DNA from: Streptobacillus canis
GTDB lineage: Bacteria; Fusobacteriota; Fusobacteriia; Fusobacteriales; Leptotrichiaceae
Length of the DNA stretch: 58,262 bases
Assembly: GCF_009733925.1 (NCBI RefSeq)
Contig: NZ_WOEI01000006.1
Coordinates: forward strand, 1-58,262
Direction of reading: 5' to 3'
The notes beneath the pieces were generated by a model. That model was not told the origin of the DNA. It made no database searches and saw only the letters and a program-made list of their open reading frames with translations. Shown here piece by piece: positions 17,687-25,398 of this stretch (position 1 is its first letter; each line of letters begins with the position of its first letter). Made by a program: the position numbers and the translations under genes.

Positions 17687-18355
17687 TTAATGACTTATTC
17701 TTTTAATTATTTTATTACCTACATATTGTATGAAAAATACTAATAATAATATTATAGCTGTGGCAACTATAGTAATATCATTTCTATATCTATAATATCC
17801 TTGAGATATTGCAAGATTACCTAGTCCTCCACCTCCAACAGCACCTGCCATTGTAGTAAGTGAAAGTAAACTAATTAGTGTTAATTGACTTACCCTTATT
17901 AATCCTGGCAATCCTTCCTTTAAATATACATGTAATATTATTTGAAGTTTAGAATATCCCATAGATTTGGCTGCTTCAATTATCCCTTTATCAACTTCAA
18001 GTAGTGCATTTTCAACTTGTCTTGAATAAAATGGAATACATGCAAATACTAAAGGTACAATTGCAGCAGTAGAACCTATAGTTGTACCAACTATAAATCT
18101 AGTTACATTTGAAAGTAGAGCTATTAGTATGATAAATGGGATAGATCTAGAAATATTTACTATTTTATCTAAAACAGAATATACTTTTTTGTTTTCTAAT
18201 AATCCACCATCTTGAAATAGTATAAGTATAACTCCAAGTATTATTCCTAAAACACCTGCTATAATTGCAGCAACAACTGTCATATATATAGTTAACTTAG
18301 TTTCTACCCAAAAATCATGACGAATATTGTACGCATTTTCAAAATACTTAAACAT
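17687..18355 (-). CDS. metI: Methionine ABC transporter permease
   Basis: A 222-residue MetI-type permease with about five membrane helices. The EAA-loop region is EVDKGIIEAAKSMGYSKLQ, and the family block AGAVGGGGLGNLAI lies near the C-terminus. It overlaps the end of metN by 8 bases, which implies translational coupling. It forms the membrane channel for methionine with MetN and MetQ. Confidence 0.92.
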   Translation of the reverse strand: MFKYFENAYNIRHDFWVETKLTIYMTVVAAIIAGVLGIILGVILILFQDGGLLENKKVYSVLDKIVNISRSIPFIILIALLSNVTRFIVGTTIGSTAAIVPLVFACIPFYSRQVENALLEVDKGIIEAAKSMGYSKLQIILHVYLKEGLPGLIRVSQLTLISLLSLTTMAGAVGGGGLGNLAISQGYYRYRNDITIVATAIILLLVFFIQYVGNKIIKRISH

Positions 18356-19379
18356 AATTTATTACTCCTTTCTCTAATTTAATTTCTGTGATTAAAGCTC
18401 CAACACTTTCTAAGTAATTTACAGCTTCATATATATTCTCACCTTCAAAAACTATTATTAGATTACCAAGAGGTTTTTTAGATATGAATTCTATATTACC
18501 CCATAGTATATTTGAAATTATCCCATATTTGATATATATGTTATTTATCAATGGTTCAGTAGAGATATCTCCAACATAAGTAAGTTTAAATAATTTCTTA
18601 TTTTCACCTGTTTCAAGATTTAATCTGTGTAGAGAATCTATTAATCCTTCGTTATTATGTATAGAATTAATAAACTTTTGTGTAATTTCTTTTTGTGGAT
18701 TAGAGAATATTTCAAATACTGTACCTCTTTCTACTATTTCTCCTTTTTCCATTATTGCTACTTTATTACATATCTCTTTAATAACTCCCATCTCGTGAGT
18801 AATTATTACTATAGTAATTCCGATTTCTTCATTAACTCTTTTAAGTAATTTAAGTATTTGTTGAGTTGTTTGAGGATCTAGTGCTGAAGTAGCTTCATCA
18901 CATAAAAGAATTTCAGGATCGTTAGCCAATGCTCTTGCAATAGCAACTCTTTGTTTTTGTCCACCTGATAGTTCAGATGGATAGTTATTTTCCTTATCTT
19001 CTAGATCAACTAGTTTAAGTAATTTTCTAGCTTTTTCCTTTTTCTCAGCCTTAGATAAATTACTATTTCTTAAGCTGAAAGTAACATTATCTATGACATT
19101 TAAGGAGTTAAGAAGATTGAAATGTTGAAATATCATAGCAATTTTCTCTCTATATTTTCTTAATTCCTTTTCTTTTAGATTAGTGATGTTGGTATTATTA
19201 ATAACCACATTACCATTACTAACATTTTGTAATAGGTTAATGGTTCTAACTAGAGTACTCTTACCTGCACCACTAAATCCAACTATACCATAAATATCTC
19301 CTTTATCTATTTCTAAATCTACATTATTAACAGCTTTAAAGCCGTTAAAATCAACACTAATATTGTTAAGTTTAATCAT
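18348..19379 (-). CDS. metN: Methionine ABC transporter ATP-binding protein
   Basis: A 343-residue ATPase. Walker A is GFSGAGKST (34-42), the signature is LSGGQKQRVAIARAL (136-150) and Walker B is ILLCDE (156-161). The C-terminal region (about 260-343) is the NIL ligand-binding domain that lets MetN sense cytoplasmic methionine. It is the first gene of the metNIQ-M20 operon. An AAAGGAG site precedes the ATG. Expression is probably set by the attenuator directly upstream. Confidence 0.93.
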   Translation of the reverse strand: MIKLNNISVDFNGFKAVNNVDLEIDKGDIYGIVGFSGAGKSTLVRTINLLQNVSNGNVVINNTNITNLKEKELRKYREKIAMIFQHFNLLNSLNVIDNVTFSLRNSNLSKAEKKEKARKLLKLVDLEDKENNYPSELSGGQKQRVAIARALANDPEILLCDEATSALDPQTTQQILKLLKRVNEEIGITIVIITHEMGVIKEICNKVAIMEKGEIVERGTVFEIFSNPQKEITQKFINSIHNNEGLIDSLHRLNLETGENKKLFKLTYVGDISTEPLINNIYIKYGIISNILWGNIEFISKKPLGNLIIVFEGENIYEAVNYLESVGALITEIKLEKGVINYV

Positions 19380-19397
19380 ATTACTCCTTTCATTTGC

Positions 19398-19426
19398 AAA
19401 AAAAAACAGGCACCTGTGTGCCTGTT
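19398..19426 (-). terminator. Attenuator terminator in the metN leader
   Basis: On the - strand the 9-bp stem AACAGGCAC/GTGCCTGTT (19426-19405) is followed by at least seven Ts, and lies upstream of metN. Its 5' arm overlaps the 3' arm of the alternative antiterminator, so this is a regulated leader terminator rather than the end of another gene. No gene upstream needs it. Confidence 0.85.
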
Positions 19427-19451
19427 AAAGATTCAGTAGTGTTAGGCACAC
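19416..19451 (-). promoter_or_regulatory. Antiterminator pairing of the metN leader
   Basis: GTGTGCCT (19451-19444) can pair with AGGCACAC (19423-19416). The latter includes most of the 5' arm of the terminator, so the two structures exclude each other. If this stem forms, transcription should continue into metN. Confidence 0.7.
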
Positions 19452-19468
19452 GCGAAAAAGCTTGTGCC
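19445..19468 (-). promoter_or_regulatory. Anti-antiterminator pairing of the metN leader
   Basis: GGCACA (19468-19463) pairs with TGTGCC (19450-19445), with two inner G-C pairs. This sequesters the antiterminator 5' arm and would leave the terminator free to form. Confidence 0.6.
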
Positions 19469-19483
19469 CTTTTGGCCAAGCTT
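19458..19483 (-). promoter_or_regulatory. Protector hairpin next to the leader stop codon
   Basis: AAGCTTG (19483-19477) pairs with CAAGCTT (19464-19458), extended by GCC/GGC inside. Its 5' arm includes the TAA of the leader ORF. A ribosome at the stop would mask it. A ribosome halted on the Met codons would leave it largely free. Confidence 0.65.
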
Positions 19484-19526
19484 ATGTGTGCATCATCATA
19501 ACATTAACTACTACTAAATTTTTCAT
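19482..19526 (-). CDS. Methionine leader peptide (14 residues)
   Basis: A 14-residue ORF, MKNLVVVNVMMMHT. It starts at 19526 (ATG) and stops at 19484-19482. A strong TGGAGGA site lies 8 bases before the ATG, and a promoter lies about 30 bases upstream. Three consecutive Met codons (19499-19491) sit five codons before the stop, directly ahead of alternative RNA hairpins and a rho-independent terminator, upstream of metN. This is the layout of amino-acid biosynthesis attenuators such as trp and his, here applied to methionine uptake. The peptide itself need have no function. Translation of the run of Met codons would be the sensor. Confidence 0.75.
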   Translation of the reverse strand: MKNLVVVNVMMMHT

Positions 19527-19557
19527 ATATATTTCCTCCAATTTTTTATTTATGCAT

Positions 19558-19586
19558 ATATTAGCATAGGAAAAAAATTTTTTCAA
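19558..19586 (-). promoter_or_regulatory. Promoter of the met leader and metNIQ operon
   Basis: Read on the - strand: -35 TTGAAA (19586-19581), 17 bases, -10 TAATAT (19563-19558). Initiation would be near 19551, giving a leader of about 170 bases before metN. Confidence 0.65.
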
Positions 19587-19717
19587 ATATATAATATAGA
19601 TTCTATTATATATTCTGCTAATGTATCGAAAAGTGAAATGAAAGATAAAAGAGAATTTTAGCTTTCAAATAAAAGGAGTTAAAAATAATTTAAAGTTAAA
19701 ATATAGTAAATTTTTTA

Positions 19718-19747
19718 TTGCAAAATACATTTGCTTTGTGATATAAT
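19718..19747 (+). promoter_or_regulatory. Promoter of the panE-like operon
   Basis: The -35-like TTGCAA (19718-19723) is followed after 18 bases by TATAAT (19742-19747). The -10 carries the TG extension (TGA-TATAAT). The stretch 19587-19717 between the two divergent promoters is AT-rich with nothing else recognised. Confidence 0.6.
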
Positions 19748-19777
19748 TAACTTTGTAAACTTATTGAAAGGAGATGT

Positions 19778-19810
19778 ATGATATTTTTATCATACAGAAG
19801 AATTTTATGA
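19778..19810 (+). CDS. Possible 10-residue upstream ORF coupled to the panE-like gene
   Basis: ATG at 19778, 4 bases after AAGGAG, opens a 10-codon frame (MIFLSYRRIL). Its TGA overlaps the panE-like ATG as ATGA. The 8-bp hairpin GTATGATA/TATCATAC (19776-19795) covers its start. It may couple translation to the gene that otherwise has only a weak ribosome-binding site. No coding conservation can be tested here. Confidence 0.3.
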   Translation: MIFLSYRRIL

Positions 19811-20742
19811 AAGTAATTATTGCAGGAACTGGAGCTATGGGAGCAACATATGGTTCTATGTTAAAAAAATCTGGACATGATGTAACGTTCTTAGATTTAT
19901 GGCAAGAAAATATTGATGCTATTAATAATAATGGTATCAAATTTACAAATATTGGAGTTGAAGAAAATATAGAAGCTAAAGCGTATATTCCTTCTAACTA
20001 CAATGAAACTGCAGATTTAATAATAGTGTTTACTAAATCTATGCAATTAAAAGAAATGTTAAATGATATTAAACATTTAATATCAGAAAAAACTAATGTA
20101 TTATGTCTATTAAATGGTTTAGGACATATAGATACATTAAAAGAATTTGTTAAACCTGAACAAATCTTAATGGGAGTTACAGTTTTAACTGCTGGAATGA
20201 AAGGTCCTGGTATGTTTGAAGTAACTAACTATGGTAAAACAGAAATTCAAAACATTTCTGAAAATGGAAGAGAAAATGCATTAAAAGTTGTAGAATGCAT
20301 TAACAATTCAGGATTACCTACAGTATATTCTGAAGATATCTTGTTCTCAATTTGGAGAAAAGCATGTATTAATGGAACTATGAATGCATGTTGTGCACTA
20401 CTTGATTGTAACATGTTACAATTAGGTAAAATTGAAAAATCAAGAGAACTTTTAGGAAGAATAGTTGAAGAATTTGCAGCTATTGCTAAAAAAGAAGGAA
20501 CAACTTTAAATGTTGAAGAAATAACAAATCTAGTTTGTTGGTTCACAACAGAAGAATTTCAAGGAGTTAAACATTATCCTTCTATGCATCAAGATTTAAT
20601 TCAAAAAAGAAGATTAACAGAAATAGATTATTTAAATGGATATGTATCTAGAAAAGGTAAAGAATATGGAATAGATACTAGTTTCTGTGATTTAATAACT
20701 ATTTTAGTTCACGGTAGAGAAAGTGTATTAATTGGAGGATAA
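19807..20742 (+). CDS. Ketopantoate reductase-like protein (PanE/ApbA family)
   Basis: A 311-residue NAD(P)-dependent reductase of the PanE/ApbA family. It has an N-terminal Rossmann motif (MKVIIAGTGAMG, GxGxxG at 7-12), and the family block WRKACINGTMN supplies the expected catalytic Lys. In pantothenate synthesis such enzymes reduce 2-dehydropantoate. Many paralogues have other 2-keto acid substrates, and no panB or panC is nearby. The frame is open back to an ATG at 19774, but that would add 11 residues before the Rossmann strand and abut the Shine-Dalgarno. The ATG at 19807 is preferred. It is co-transcribed with a PTS-IIC-like membrane protein. Confidence 0.75.
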   Translation: MKVIIAGTGAMGATYGSMLKKSGHDVTFLDLWQENIDAINNNGIKFTNIGVEENIEAKAYIPSNYNETADLIIVFTKSMQLKEMLNDIKHLISEKTNVLCLLNGLGHIDTLKEFVKPEQILMGVTVLTAGMKGPGMFEVTNYGKTEIQNISENGRENALKVVECINNSGLPTVYSEDILFSIWRKACINGTMNACCALLDCNMLQLGKIEKSRELLGRIVEEFAAIAKKEGTTLNVEEITNLVCWFTTEEFQGVKHYPSMHQDLIQKRRLTEIDYLNGYVSRKGKEYGIDTSFCDLITILVHGRESVLIGG

Positions 20743-20749
20743 TAAACAA

Positions 20750-21802
20750 ATGAAAGATATGACTATGAAACAATTTATAATGAAAGTATTAAACGGAACT
20801 GCTATAGGTATAGTTGTTGGTTTAATACCAAATGCTGTACTTGGAGGATTATTTAAATACCTTGCAGCATACCATCCAGTATTTGGAACTATGGCTCAAG
20901 TAGTTGCAGATATTCAATGGTTAGTAGCACCTATGATAGGATTCTTAGTAGGGTTACAATTTGGATTTAATCCTATGAAATCAGCTATTATCATGTCAGC
21001 TACATGGATAGCTTCTGGAGCTTTAGTTAGATTACCTGACGGTATGTTAAAAATAGGATTAGGAGATTTAATTAACGTTATGTTAGTTGCAGGTATTGCG
21101 GCTTATGTTACTATGTTACTTGGTGAAAAATTAGGATCACTTACTATAGTATTACAACCAATTATAGTTGGAGCTGGGGTAGGGTTCTTAGGACTATTAA
21201 TGTTACCTTATGTACAAAAAATTTCAACAGCTATAGGAACAGGAATTAACTCATTCACTACATTACAACCAGTATTAATGTGTATCTTAATTGCTATGTC
21301 ATTTGCAGTATTAATAGTTTCACCTATTTCTACAGTTGCTATAGGTATAGCTATAGGACTTTCAGGTCTTGCTAGTGGAGCAGCTAATATTGGAGTTGCA
21401 GCAACTGCAGCAGTATTAGTTATTGGATCATGGAAAGTAAATAAAGCTGGAGTTACAATAGCAGTTGGTATGGGTGGTATGAAAATGATGATGCCTAACT
21501 TAGTTAGAAATCCTATAATGTTATTACCTATACTTACTACATCAGCTGTAGCTGGTTTAACTGTAAGAATTTTAGGAATTACTGGAGATAAAATAAGTTC
21601 AGGATTTGGATTTGTAGGACTAGTAGGACCTATTAAAGCTATGAGTGAATATGCAGCAGCAGGAATTACGGGAGCAACAGCTTTAATATATGTAATCATT
21701 GCCTATTTCGTAGTACCATTTGGAGTAGCTTTAATATCACATATTGTATATACTAAAGTATTAAAAGTATATTCGCCAGAAATATATAAATTTGAAAACT
21801 AA
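20750..21802 (+). CDS. PTS EIIC-type membrane protein (PfoR-like)
   Basis: A 350-residue, very hydrophobic protein with about eight to nine membrane helices. The glycine-rich style and the blocks QWLVAPMIGFLVGLQFG and GMGGMKMMMPNLVRNPIMLLP are those of the PTS_EIIC_2 family, which includes the so-called PfoR regulator of perfringolysin. No IIA or IIB domain or Cys/His phosphorylation site is present, so it may transport its substrate without PTS coupling. The ATG at 20750 lies 11 bases after GGAGGA. A TTG at 20732 is inside the previous gene. Pairing with a PanE-like reductase suggests a keto acid, hydroxy acid or pantoate-like substrate (inference). Confidence 0.72.
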   Translation: MKDMTMKQFIMKVLNGTAIGIVVGLIPNAVLGGLFKYLAAYHPVFGTMAQVVADIQWLVAPMIGFLVGLQFGFNPMKSAIIMSATWIASGALVRLPDGMLKIGLGDLINVMLVAGIAAYVTMLLGEKLGSLTIVLQPIIVGAGVGFLGLLMLPYVQKISTAIGTGINSFTTLQPVLMCILIAMSFAVLIVSPISTVAIGIAIGLSGLASGAANIGVAATAAVLVIGSWKVNKAGVTIAVGMGGMKMMMPNLVRNPIMLLPILTTSAVAGLTVRILGITGDKISSGFGFVGLVGPIKAMSEYAAAGITGATALIYVIIAYFVVPFGVALISHIVYTKVLKVYSPEIYKFEN

Positions 21803-21809
21803 TAAATAT

Positions 21810-21834
21810 GGCAGCTTATGCTGCCTTTTTCTTT
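21810..21834 (+). terminator. Terminator of the panE-like operon
   Basis: The 6-bp stem GGCAGC/GCTGCC with loop TTAT is followed by a T-rich tail. Confidence 0.85.
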
Positions 21835-21845
21835 GTGTTAATATA

Positions 21846-21854
21846 TGGTATAAT
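21846..21854 (+). promoter_or_regulatory. Extended -10 promoter of the Nudix gene
   Basis: TGG-TATAAT (21846-21854). No good -35 is present, so the extended -10 probably carries the activity. Confidence 0.55.
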
Positions 21855-21870
21855 TTAAGGGGTGATAATT

Positions 21871-22362
21871 ATGATAAATAAAGACTGTGATGTAGTAGAA
21901 GGAAAAAATAGATTTAGATATAGGGTTGCAGGATTAATTATTAAAGATGATAAATGTCTATTTATAACTAGTGAAAGCTTAAAGTATATTTATACTTTAG
22001 GCGGAGGAGTTAAGATAGGAGAAAGTTCAGAAGAAGCAATAATTAGAGAAGTATATGAAGAATTAGGTGTTAAATGTAAAGTAGTAAGACTAGCAGCGAT
22101 AATAGAAAATTTCTTTATTGGAACTATTGGAGTAATAAAAGATGATAGATGTCATGCTTTAGAATTTTACTATATATTAAATGTAGAGGAAGAAGAACTG
22201 GAAGCTAAATCTATAAACATGGATGGAGATCTTGAGGAAGTGAGATGGTTAGATATTAATAATTTAGAAAATTTTGATGTTAGACCTGCTGTACTTAAAA
22301 ATAGAATTACAGAAATAATAAATAGTAAAGAAGTAATACATATTATTAATAAAAAAATGTAG
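21871..22362 (+). CDS. Nudix hydrolase
   Basis: A 163-residue phosphohydrolase with a complete Nudix box at residues 45-67 (GGVKIGE, then REVYEELGV). These enzymes cleave nucleoside diphosphates linked to another group, using Mg2+ bound by the box glutamates. The substrate cannot be read from sequence. The ATG at 21871 follows AAGGGGTGAT. The in-frame GTG at 21862 lies inside that site. It is monocistronic between two terminators. Confidence 0.88.
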   Translation: MINKDCDVVEGKNRFRYRVAGLIIKDDKCLFITSESLKYIYTLGGGVKIGESSEEAIIREVYEELGVKCKVVRLAAIIENFFIGTIGVIKDDRCHALEFYYILNVEEEELEAKSINMDGDLEEVRWLDINNLENFDVRPAVLKNRITEIINSKEVIHIINKKM

Positions 22363-22390
22363 TAAAAATAAAGTTTTGAGATAAGTTTAA

Positions 22391-22440
22391 AAAAAATCTA
22401 GCAAAAAATGTAAAAAAATACAAAAAAAGCTAGATTTTTT
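22391..22440 (+). terminator. Terminator between the Nudix gene and the ribosomal operon
   Basis: The 12-bp stem AAAAAATCTAGC/GCTAGATTTTTT has a 26-base A-rich loop and ends in a T-run. Confidence 0.8.
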
Positions 22441-22450
22441 AGATTAAATG

Positions 22451-22581
22451 TGATATACTAACTAAGTTAGCAAGGTGAATTGCTAGAAATTATAGGTCGA
22501 AGTGCGCCTTATTTCTTTGCACTTAAGAGGTGCACACGAGGTAAAGGTGTACATAAAAAATTTAGAAATTGGAGGGAAGAT
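22451..22581 (+). promoter_or_regulatory. Promoter and structured leader of the rplB operon
   Basis: An extended -10 (TGA-TATACT, 22451-22459) lies just past the upstream terminator. The roughly 115-base leader can fold three hairpins: TAGCAA/TTGCTA (22468-22485), AAGTGC/GCACTT (22500-22524) and GTGCAC/GTGTAC (22530-22552, one G-U pair). They lie before the GGAGGG site of rplB. Ribosomal protein operons are often controlled by a product binding such a leader, so this is a candidate autoregulatory site. I do not recognise a known leader class. Confidence 0.5.
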
Positions 22582-23409
22582 ATGCCTATTAAAAAATTAA
22601 AACCGATTACTAGTGGGACTCGGCATATGTCTATATTAGTAAACACAGAATTAGACAAAGTTAGACCTGAAAAAACATTAGTTGAACCATTAAGCTCAGC
22701 TTATGGAATTGACAACTATGGACACAGAACAGGAAGAAACAGACACAAAGGACACAAAAGATTATACAGAGTAATCGATTGGAAAAGAAACAAATTAGGA
22801 ATACCTGCAAAAGTTGCAAGTGTAGAATATGATCCTAATAGAACAGCAAATATTGCTTTATTACATTATGTTGATGGAGAAAAAAGATACATTTTAGCTC
22901 CAAACGGATTAAAAAAAGGTGACACTGTGCTTGCAGGAGAAAATGCAGACATCAAACCAGGAAATGCATTAAAATTAAAAGATTTACCGGTTGGGACATT
23001 AATCCACAATGTTGAATTAATCCCAGGTAAAGGTGGACAATTAGCAAGATCAGCAGGAACTGCAGCAAGACTTGTAGCAAAAGAAGGAACATACTGCCAC
23101 GTTGAATTACCATCAGGAGAATTAAGATTAATTCACAAAGAATGTTTCGCAACAGTTGGAGTTGTTGGAAACTCTGAACACTCATTAGTTTCTTTAGGAA
23201 AAGCTGGAAGAAACAGACACTTAGGTAGAAAACCTCACGTAAGAGGATCAGTAATGAACCCAGTGGATCACCCACACGGAGGAGGAGAAGGAAGATCACC
23301 TATAGGAAGAAAAGCACCAGTTACTCCTTGGGGTAAACCTGCTTTAGGTAAGAAAACTAGAGGTAAGAAAAATTCTGATAAATTCATCGTAAGAAAGAGA
23401 AAAAAATAG
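22582..23409 (+). CDS. rplB: 50S ribosomal protein L2
   Basis: A 275-residue L2, needed for subunit association and the peptidyl-transferase centre. Landmarks are the N-terminal [23 protein letters not shown] and the C-terminal [19 protein letters not shown], which includes the functionally important His. The start is the ATG at 22582 after GGAGGG. The frame is open further upstream, but that would add a non-L2 extension. Unusually it is the first gene of the operon: rplW, rplD, rplC and rpsJ are not upstream. Confidence 0.97.
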   Translation: MPIKKLKPITSGTRHMSILVNTELDKVRPEKTLVEPLSSAYGIDNYGHRTGRNRHKGHKRLYRVIDWKRNKLGIPAKVASVEYDPNRTANIALLHYVDGEKRYILAPNGLKKGDTVLAGENADIKPGNALKLKDLPVGTLIHNVELIPGKGGQLARSAGTAARLVAKEGTYCHVELPSGELRLIHKECFATVGVVGNSEHSLVSLGKAGRNRHLGRKPHVRGSVMNPVDHPHGGGEGRSPIGRKAPVTPWGKPALGKKTRGKKNSDKFIVRKRKK

Positions 23410-23436
23410 ATTAGTGTTATAAAGTAAGGAGGAAAA

Positions 23437-23700
23437 ATGGCTCGTTCATTAAAAAAAGGACCTTTTGCTGATCAATATTTATTCAAAAAAATTGAAGCAC
23501 AAGGATCAAACAAAGCGGTTATTAAAACATGGTCAAGAAGATCAACTATATTTCCACAATTTATAGGATATACATTTGCAGTTTATAACGGTAAAAAACA
23601 TATACCTGTATATGTAACTGAGGAAATGGTTGGACACAAATTAGGAGAATTTGCTCCAACAAGAACTTACCATGGACACGGTAAAGATAAGAAAAAATAA
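23437..23700 (+). CDS. rpsS: 30S ribosomal protein S19
   Basis: An 87-residue S19 of the 30S head. The typical start [12 protein letters not shown] and the block [16 protein letters not shown] are present, as is [16 protein letters not shown] near the C-terminus. It lies 27 bases after rplB in standard order. Confidence 0.97.
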   Translation: MARSLKKGPFADQYLFKKIEAQGSNKAVIKTWSRRSTIFPQFIGYTFAVYNGKKHIPVYVTEEMVGHKLGEFAPTRTYHGHGKDKKK

Positions 23701-23758
23701 AATCTAGATAAATAAGAAAGAGTAAAATCTTACAACTTTATATGAAAGGAGAAAACGC

Positions 23759-24091
23759 ATGCCAGCAGTAGCTAAATTACGTTATCAAAGATTAAGTCCT
23801 CAAAAAGCTAGATTAGTAGCTGATATTGTAAGAGGAAAAGATGCATTACTTGCATTAAACATTTTAAGATTCACAAATAAAAAAGCAGCTCCATTAATAG
23901 AGAAAACATTAAGATCTGCAATTGCAAACGCAGAACATAACTTAGGATTAAACCCTGAAAACTTAATAGTTTCAAAAGTATTAATAGATAAAGGGCCTGT
24001 ATTAAAAAGAATGAACCCAAGAGCAATGGGAAGAGCAGATATTATAAGAAAACCACTTGCACACATAACTGTTGAAGTGGATGTAAAATAA
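23759..24091 (+). CDS. rplV: 50S ribosomal protein L22
   Basis: A 110-residue L22, whose extended loop lines the peptide exit tunnel. The block RLSPQKARLVADIVRGK and the loop region VLKRMNPRAMGRADIIRKP are typical, with no visible deletion in the tunnel loop where macrolide-resistance changes are known. It is preceded by AAAGGAG. Confidence 0.96.
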   Translation: MPAVAKLRYQRLSPQKARLVADIVRGKDALLALNILRFTNKKAAPLIEKTLRSAIANAEHNLGLNPENLIVSKVLIDKGPVLKRMNPRAMGRADIIRKPLAHITVEVDVK

Positions 24092-24113
24092 GAGTACATA
24101 AGGAGGTAAGTCT

Positions 24114-24773
24114 GTGGGACAAAAAGTAGATCCTAGGGGCATAAGAATCGGTATTGTTAAGACATGGGATTCAAAATGGTTTGCCAAAAAAGGAAAAGAA
24201 TATTTAAATAATTTTCACGAAGATTTAAAAATAAGAGAATACATTAAGAAAAACTACTACCAAGCTGGAATTTCTTCAATAGCTATTGAAAGAGTTTCTG
24301 AAAATGAAGTAACTGTAATAGTTTCTACTGGAAAAGCAGCAGTATTAATTGGTAGAAAAGGTGCTGAAATTACAGCATTAAGAGCAAAATTAGAAAAAAT
24401 GACAGGAAAAAAAGTTTTTGTTAAAGCTTTAGAAATTAAAAACCCTAACAGAGATGCACAATTAGTAGCAGAAAGTATTGCAACAGCTATTGAAAAACGT
24501 GTGGCTTATAAGAGAGCAGTACAACAAGCTGTTCAAAGAGCTGAAAAAGCTGGAGTATTAGGAATTAAAGTAATGACTTCTGGAAGATTAAACGGAGCAG
24601 AAATAGCAAGAAGTGAATGGACTTTATCAGGAAGAGTACCATTACATACATTAAGAGCAGATGTTGATTATGCAACAGCAACAGCTCATACAACATATGG
24701 AGCATTAGGGATCAAAGTATGGATCTTTAATGGTGAAGTTTTACCTACTAAGAAGGAAGGGGGAACAGAATAG
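24114..24773 (+). CDS. rpsC: 30S ribosomal protein S3
   Basis: A 219-residue S3 of the mRNA entry channel. It starts at a GTG (24114) after AGGAGG, giving [13 protein letters not shown]. The KH-domain motif [10 protein letters not shown] and the C-terminal [16 protein letters not shown] are present. Its stop overlaps the start of rplP by one base. Confidence 0.97.
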   Translation: MGQKVDPRGIRIGIVKTWDSKWFAKKGKEYLNNFHEDLKIREYIKKNYYQAGISSIAIERVSENEVTVIVSTGKAAVLIGRKGAEITALRAKLEKMTGKKVFVKALEIKNPNRDAQLVAESIATAIEKRVAYKRAVQQAVQRAEKAGVLGIKVMTSGRLNGAEIARSEWTLSGRVPLHTLRADVDYATATAHTTYGALGIKVWIFNGEVLPTKKEGGTE

Positions 24774-25195
24774 TGTTAATACCTAAAAGAACTAAATATA
24801 GAAAACAATTTAGAGGAAGCATGGGAGGTATAGCAACTAAAGGAAACTATGTAGCATTCGGTGATTTCGGATTAGCTGCTAAAGAATTTGGTTGGATTAC
24901 TTCTAGACAGATAGAAGCATGCCGTATTACAATAAATAGAACATTTAAAAGAGAAGGAAAAATTTGGATAAGAATTTTCCCTGATAAACCTTATACAAAG
25001 AGACCTGAAGGAACAAGAATGGGTAAAGGTAAAGGTAACGCTGAAGGTTGGGTAGCAGTTGTTAAAACTGGTAAAGTAATGTTTGAAGTTGGTGGAGTAT
25101 CAGAAGAGAAAGCCAAAGAAGCATTAAGAAAAGCTGGACACAAACTACCTATCAAAGTTAAATTCGTAAGAAAAGAAGTAGGTGGTGATAAGTAA
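24773..25195 (+). CDS. rplP: 50S ribosomal protein L16
   Basis: A 140-residue L16, near the A-site of the large subunit. The start is a GTG overlapping the rpsC stop. [15 protein letters not shown] and the [16 protein letters not shown] block are typical. Its stop overlaps the rpmC start by one base. Confidence 0.97.
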   Translation: MLIPKRTKYRKQFRGSMGGIATKGNYVAFGDFGLAAKEFGWITSRQIEACRITINRTFKREGKIWIRIFPDKPYTKRPEGTRMGKGKGNAEGWVAVVKTGKVMFEVGGVSEEKAKEALRKAGHKLPIKVKFVRKEVGGDK

Positions 25196-25386
25196 TGACA
25201 GTTAAAGAAGTTAGAGATTTAGATTTAAATCAGTTAGAATCACAAGTAAAAGAATTAAAACATGAATTGTTTAATTTAAAGCTACAAAAAACTCTTGGAC
25301 AATTACAAAACACAGCACAAATTAGAAAAGTAAAAAGAGACATAGCTAGAATGAAAACAATCTTAACAGAAAAAACTGGAAAATAG
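25195..25386 (+). CDS. rpmC: 50S ribosomal protein L29
   Basis: A 63-residue, mostly helical L29 at the exit tunnel rim. It has the KELKHELFNLKLQKTLGQL block and the conserved QIRKVKRDIARMKT. It is coupled to rplP by a TAATG overlap. Confidence 0.96.
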   Translation: MTVKEVRDLDLNQLESQVKELKHELFNLKLQKTLGQLQNTAQIRKVKRDIARMKTILTEKTGK

Positions 25387-25398
25387 GAGGATTCTCAC

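Noticed and set aside
19380..19540. S-box (SAM) riboswitch or Met T-box upstream of metN
   Set aside because: The leader is too short (about 170 bases), has no T-box sequence or S-box core that I can recognise, and is fully explained by the short ORF and alternative hairpins.
21208..21699. 163-codon open frame on the - strand within the PTS-IIC-like gene
   Set aside because: It is a shadow of a hydrophobic gene with no supporting signals.
22480..22581. N-terminal extension of L2 or remnant of rplW in the frame open upstream of rplB
   Set aside because: The extra residues do not resemble L23 or an L2 N-terminus, and a strong GGAGGG site serves the ATG at 22582.
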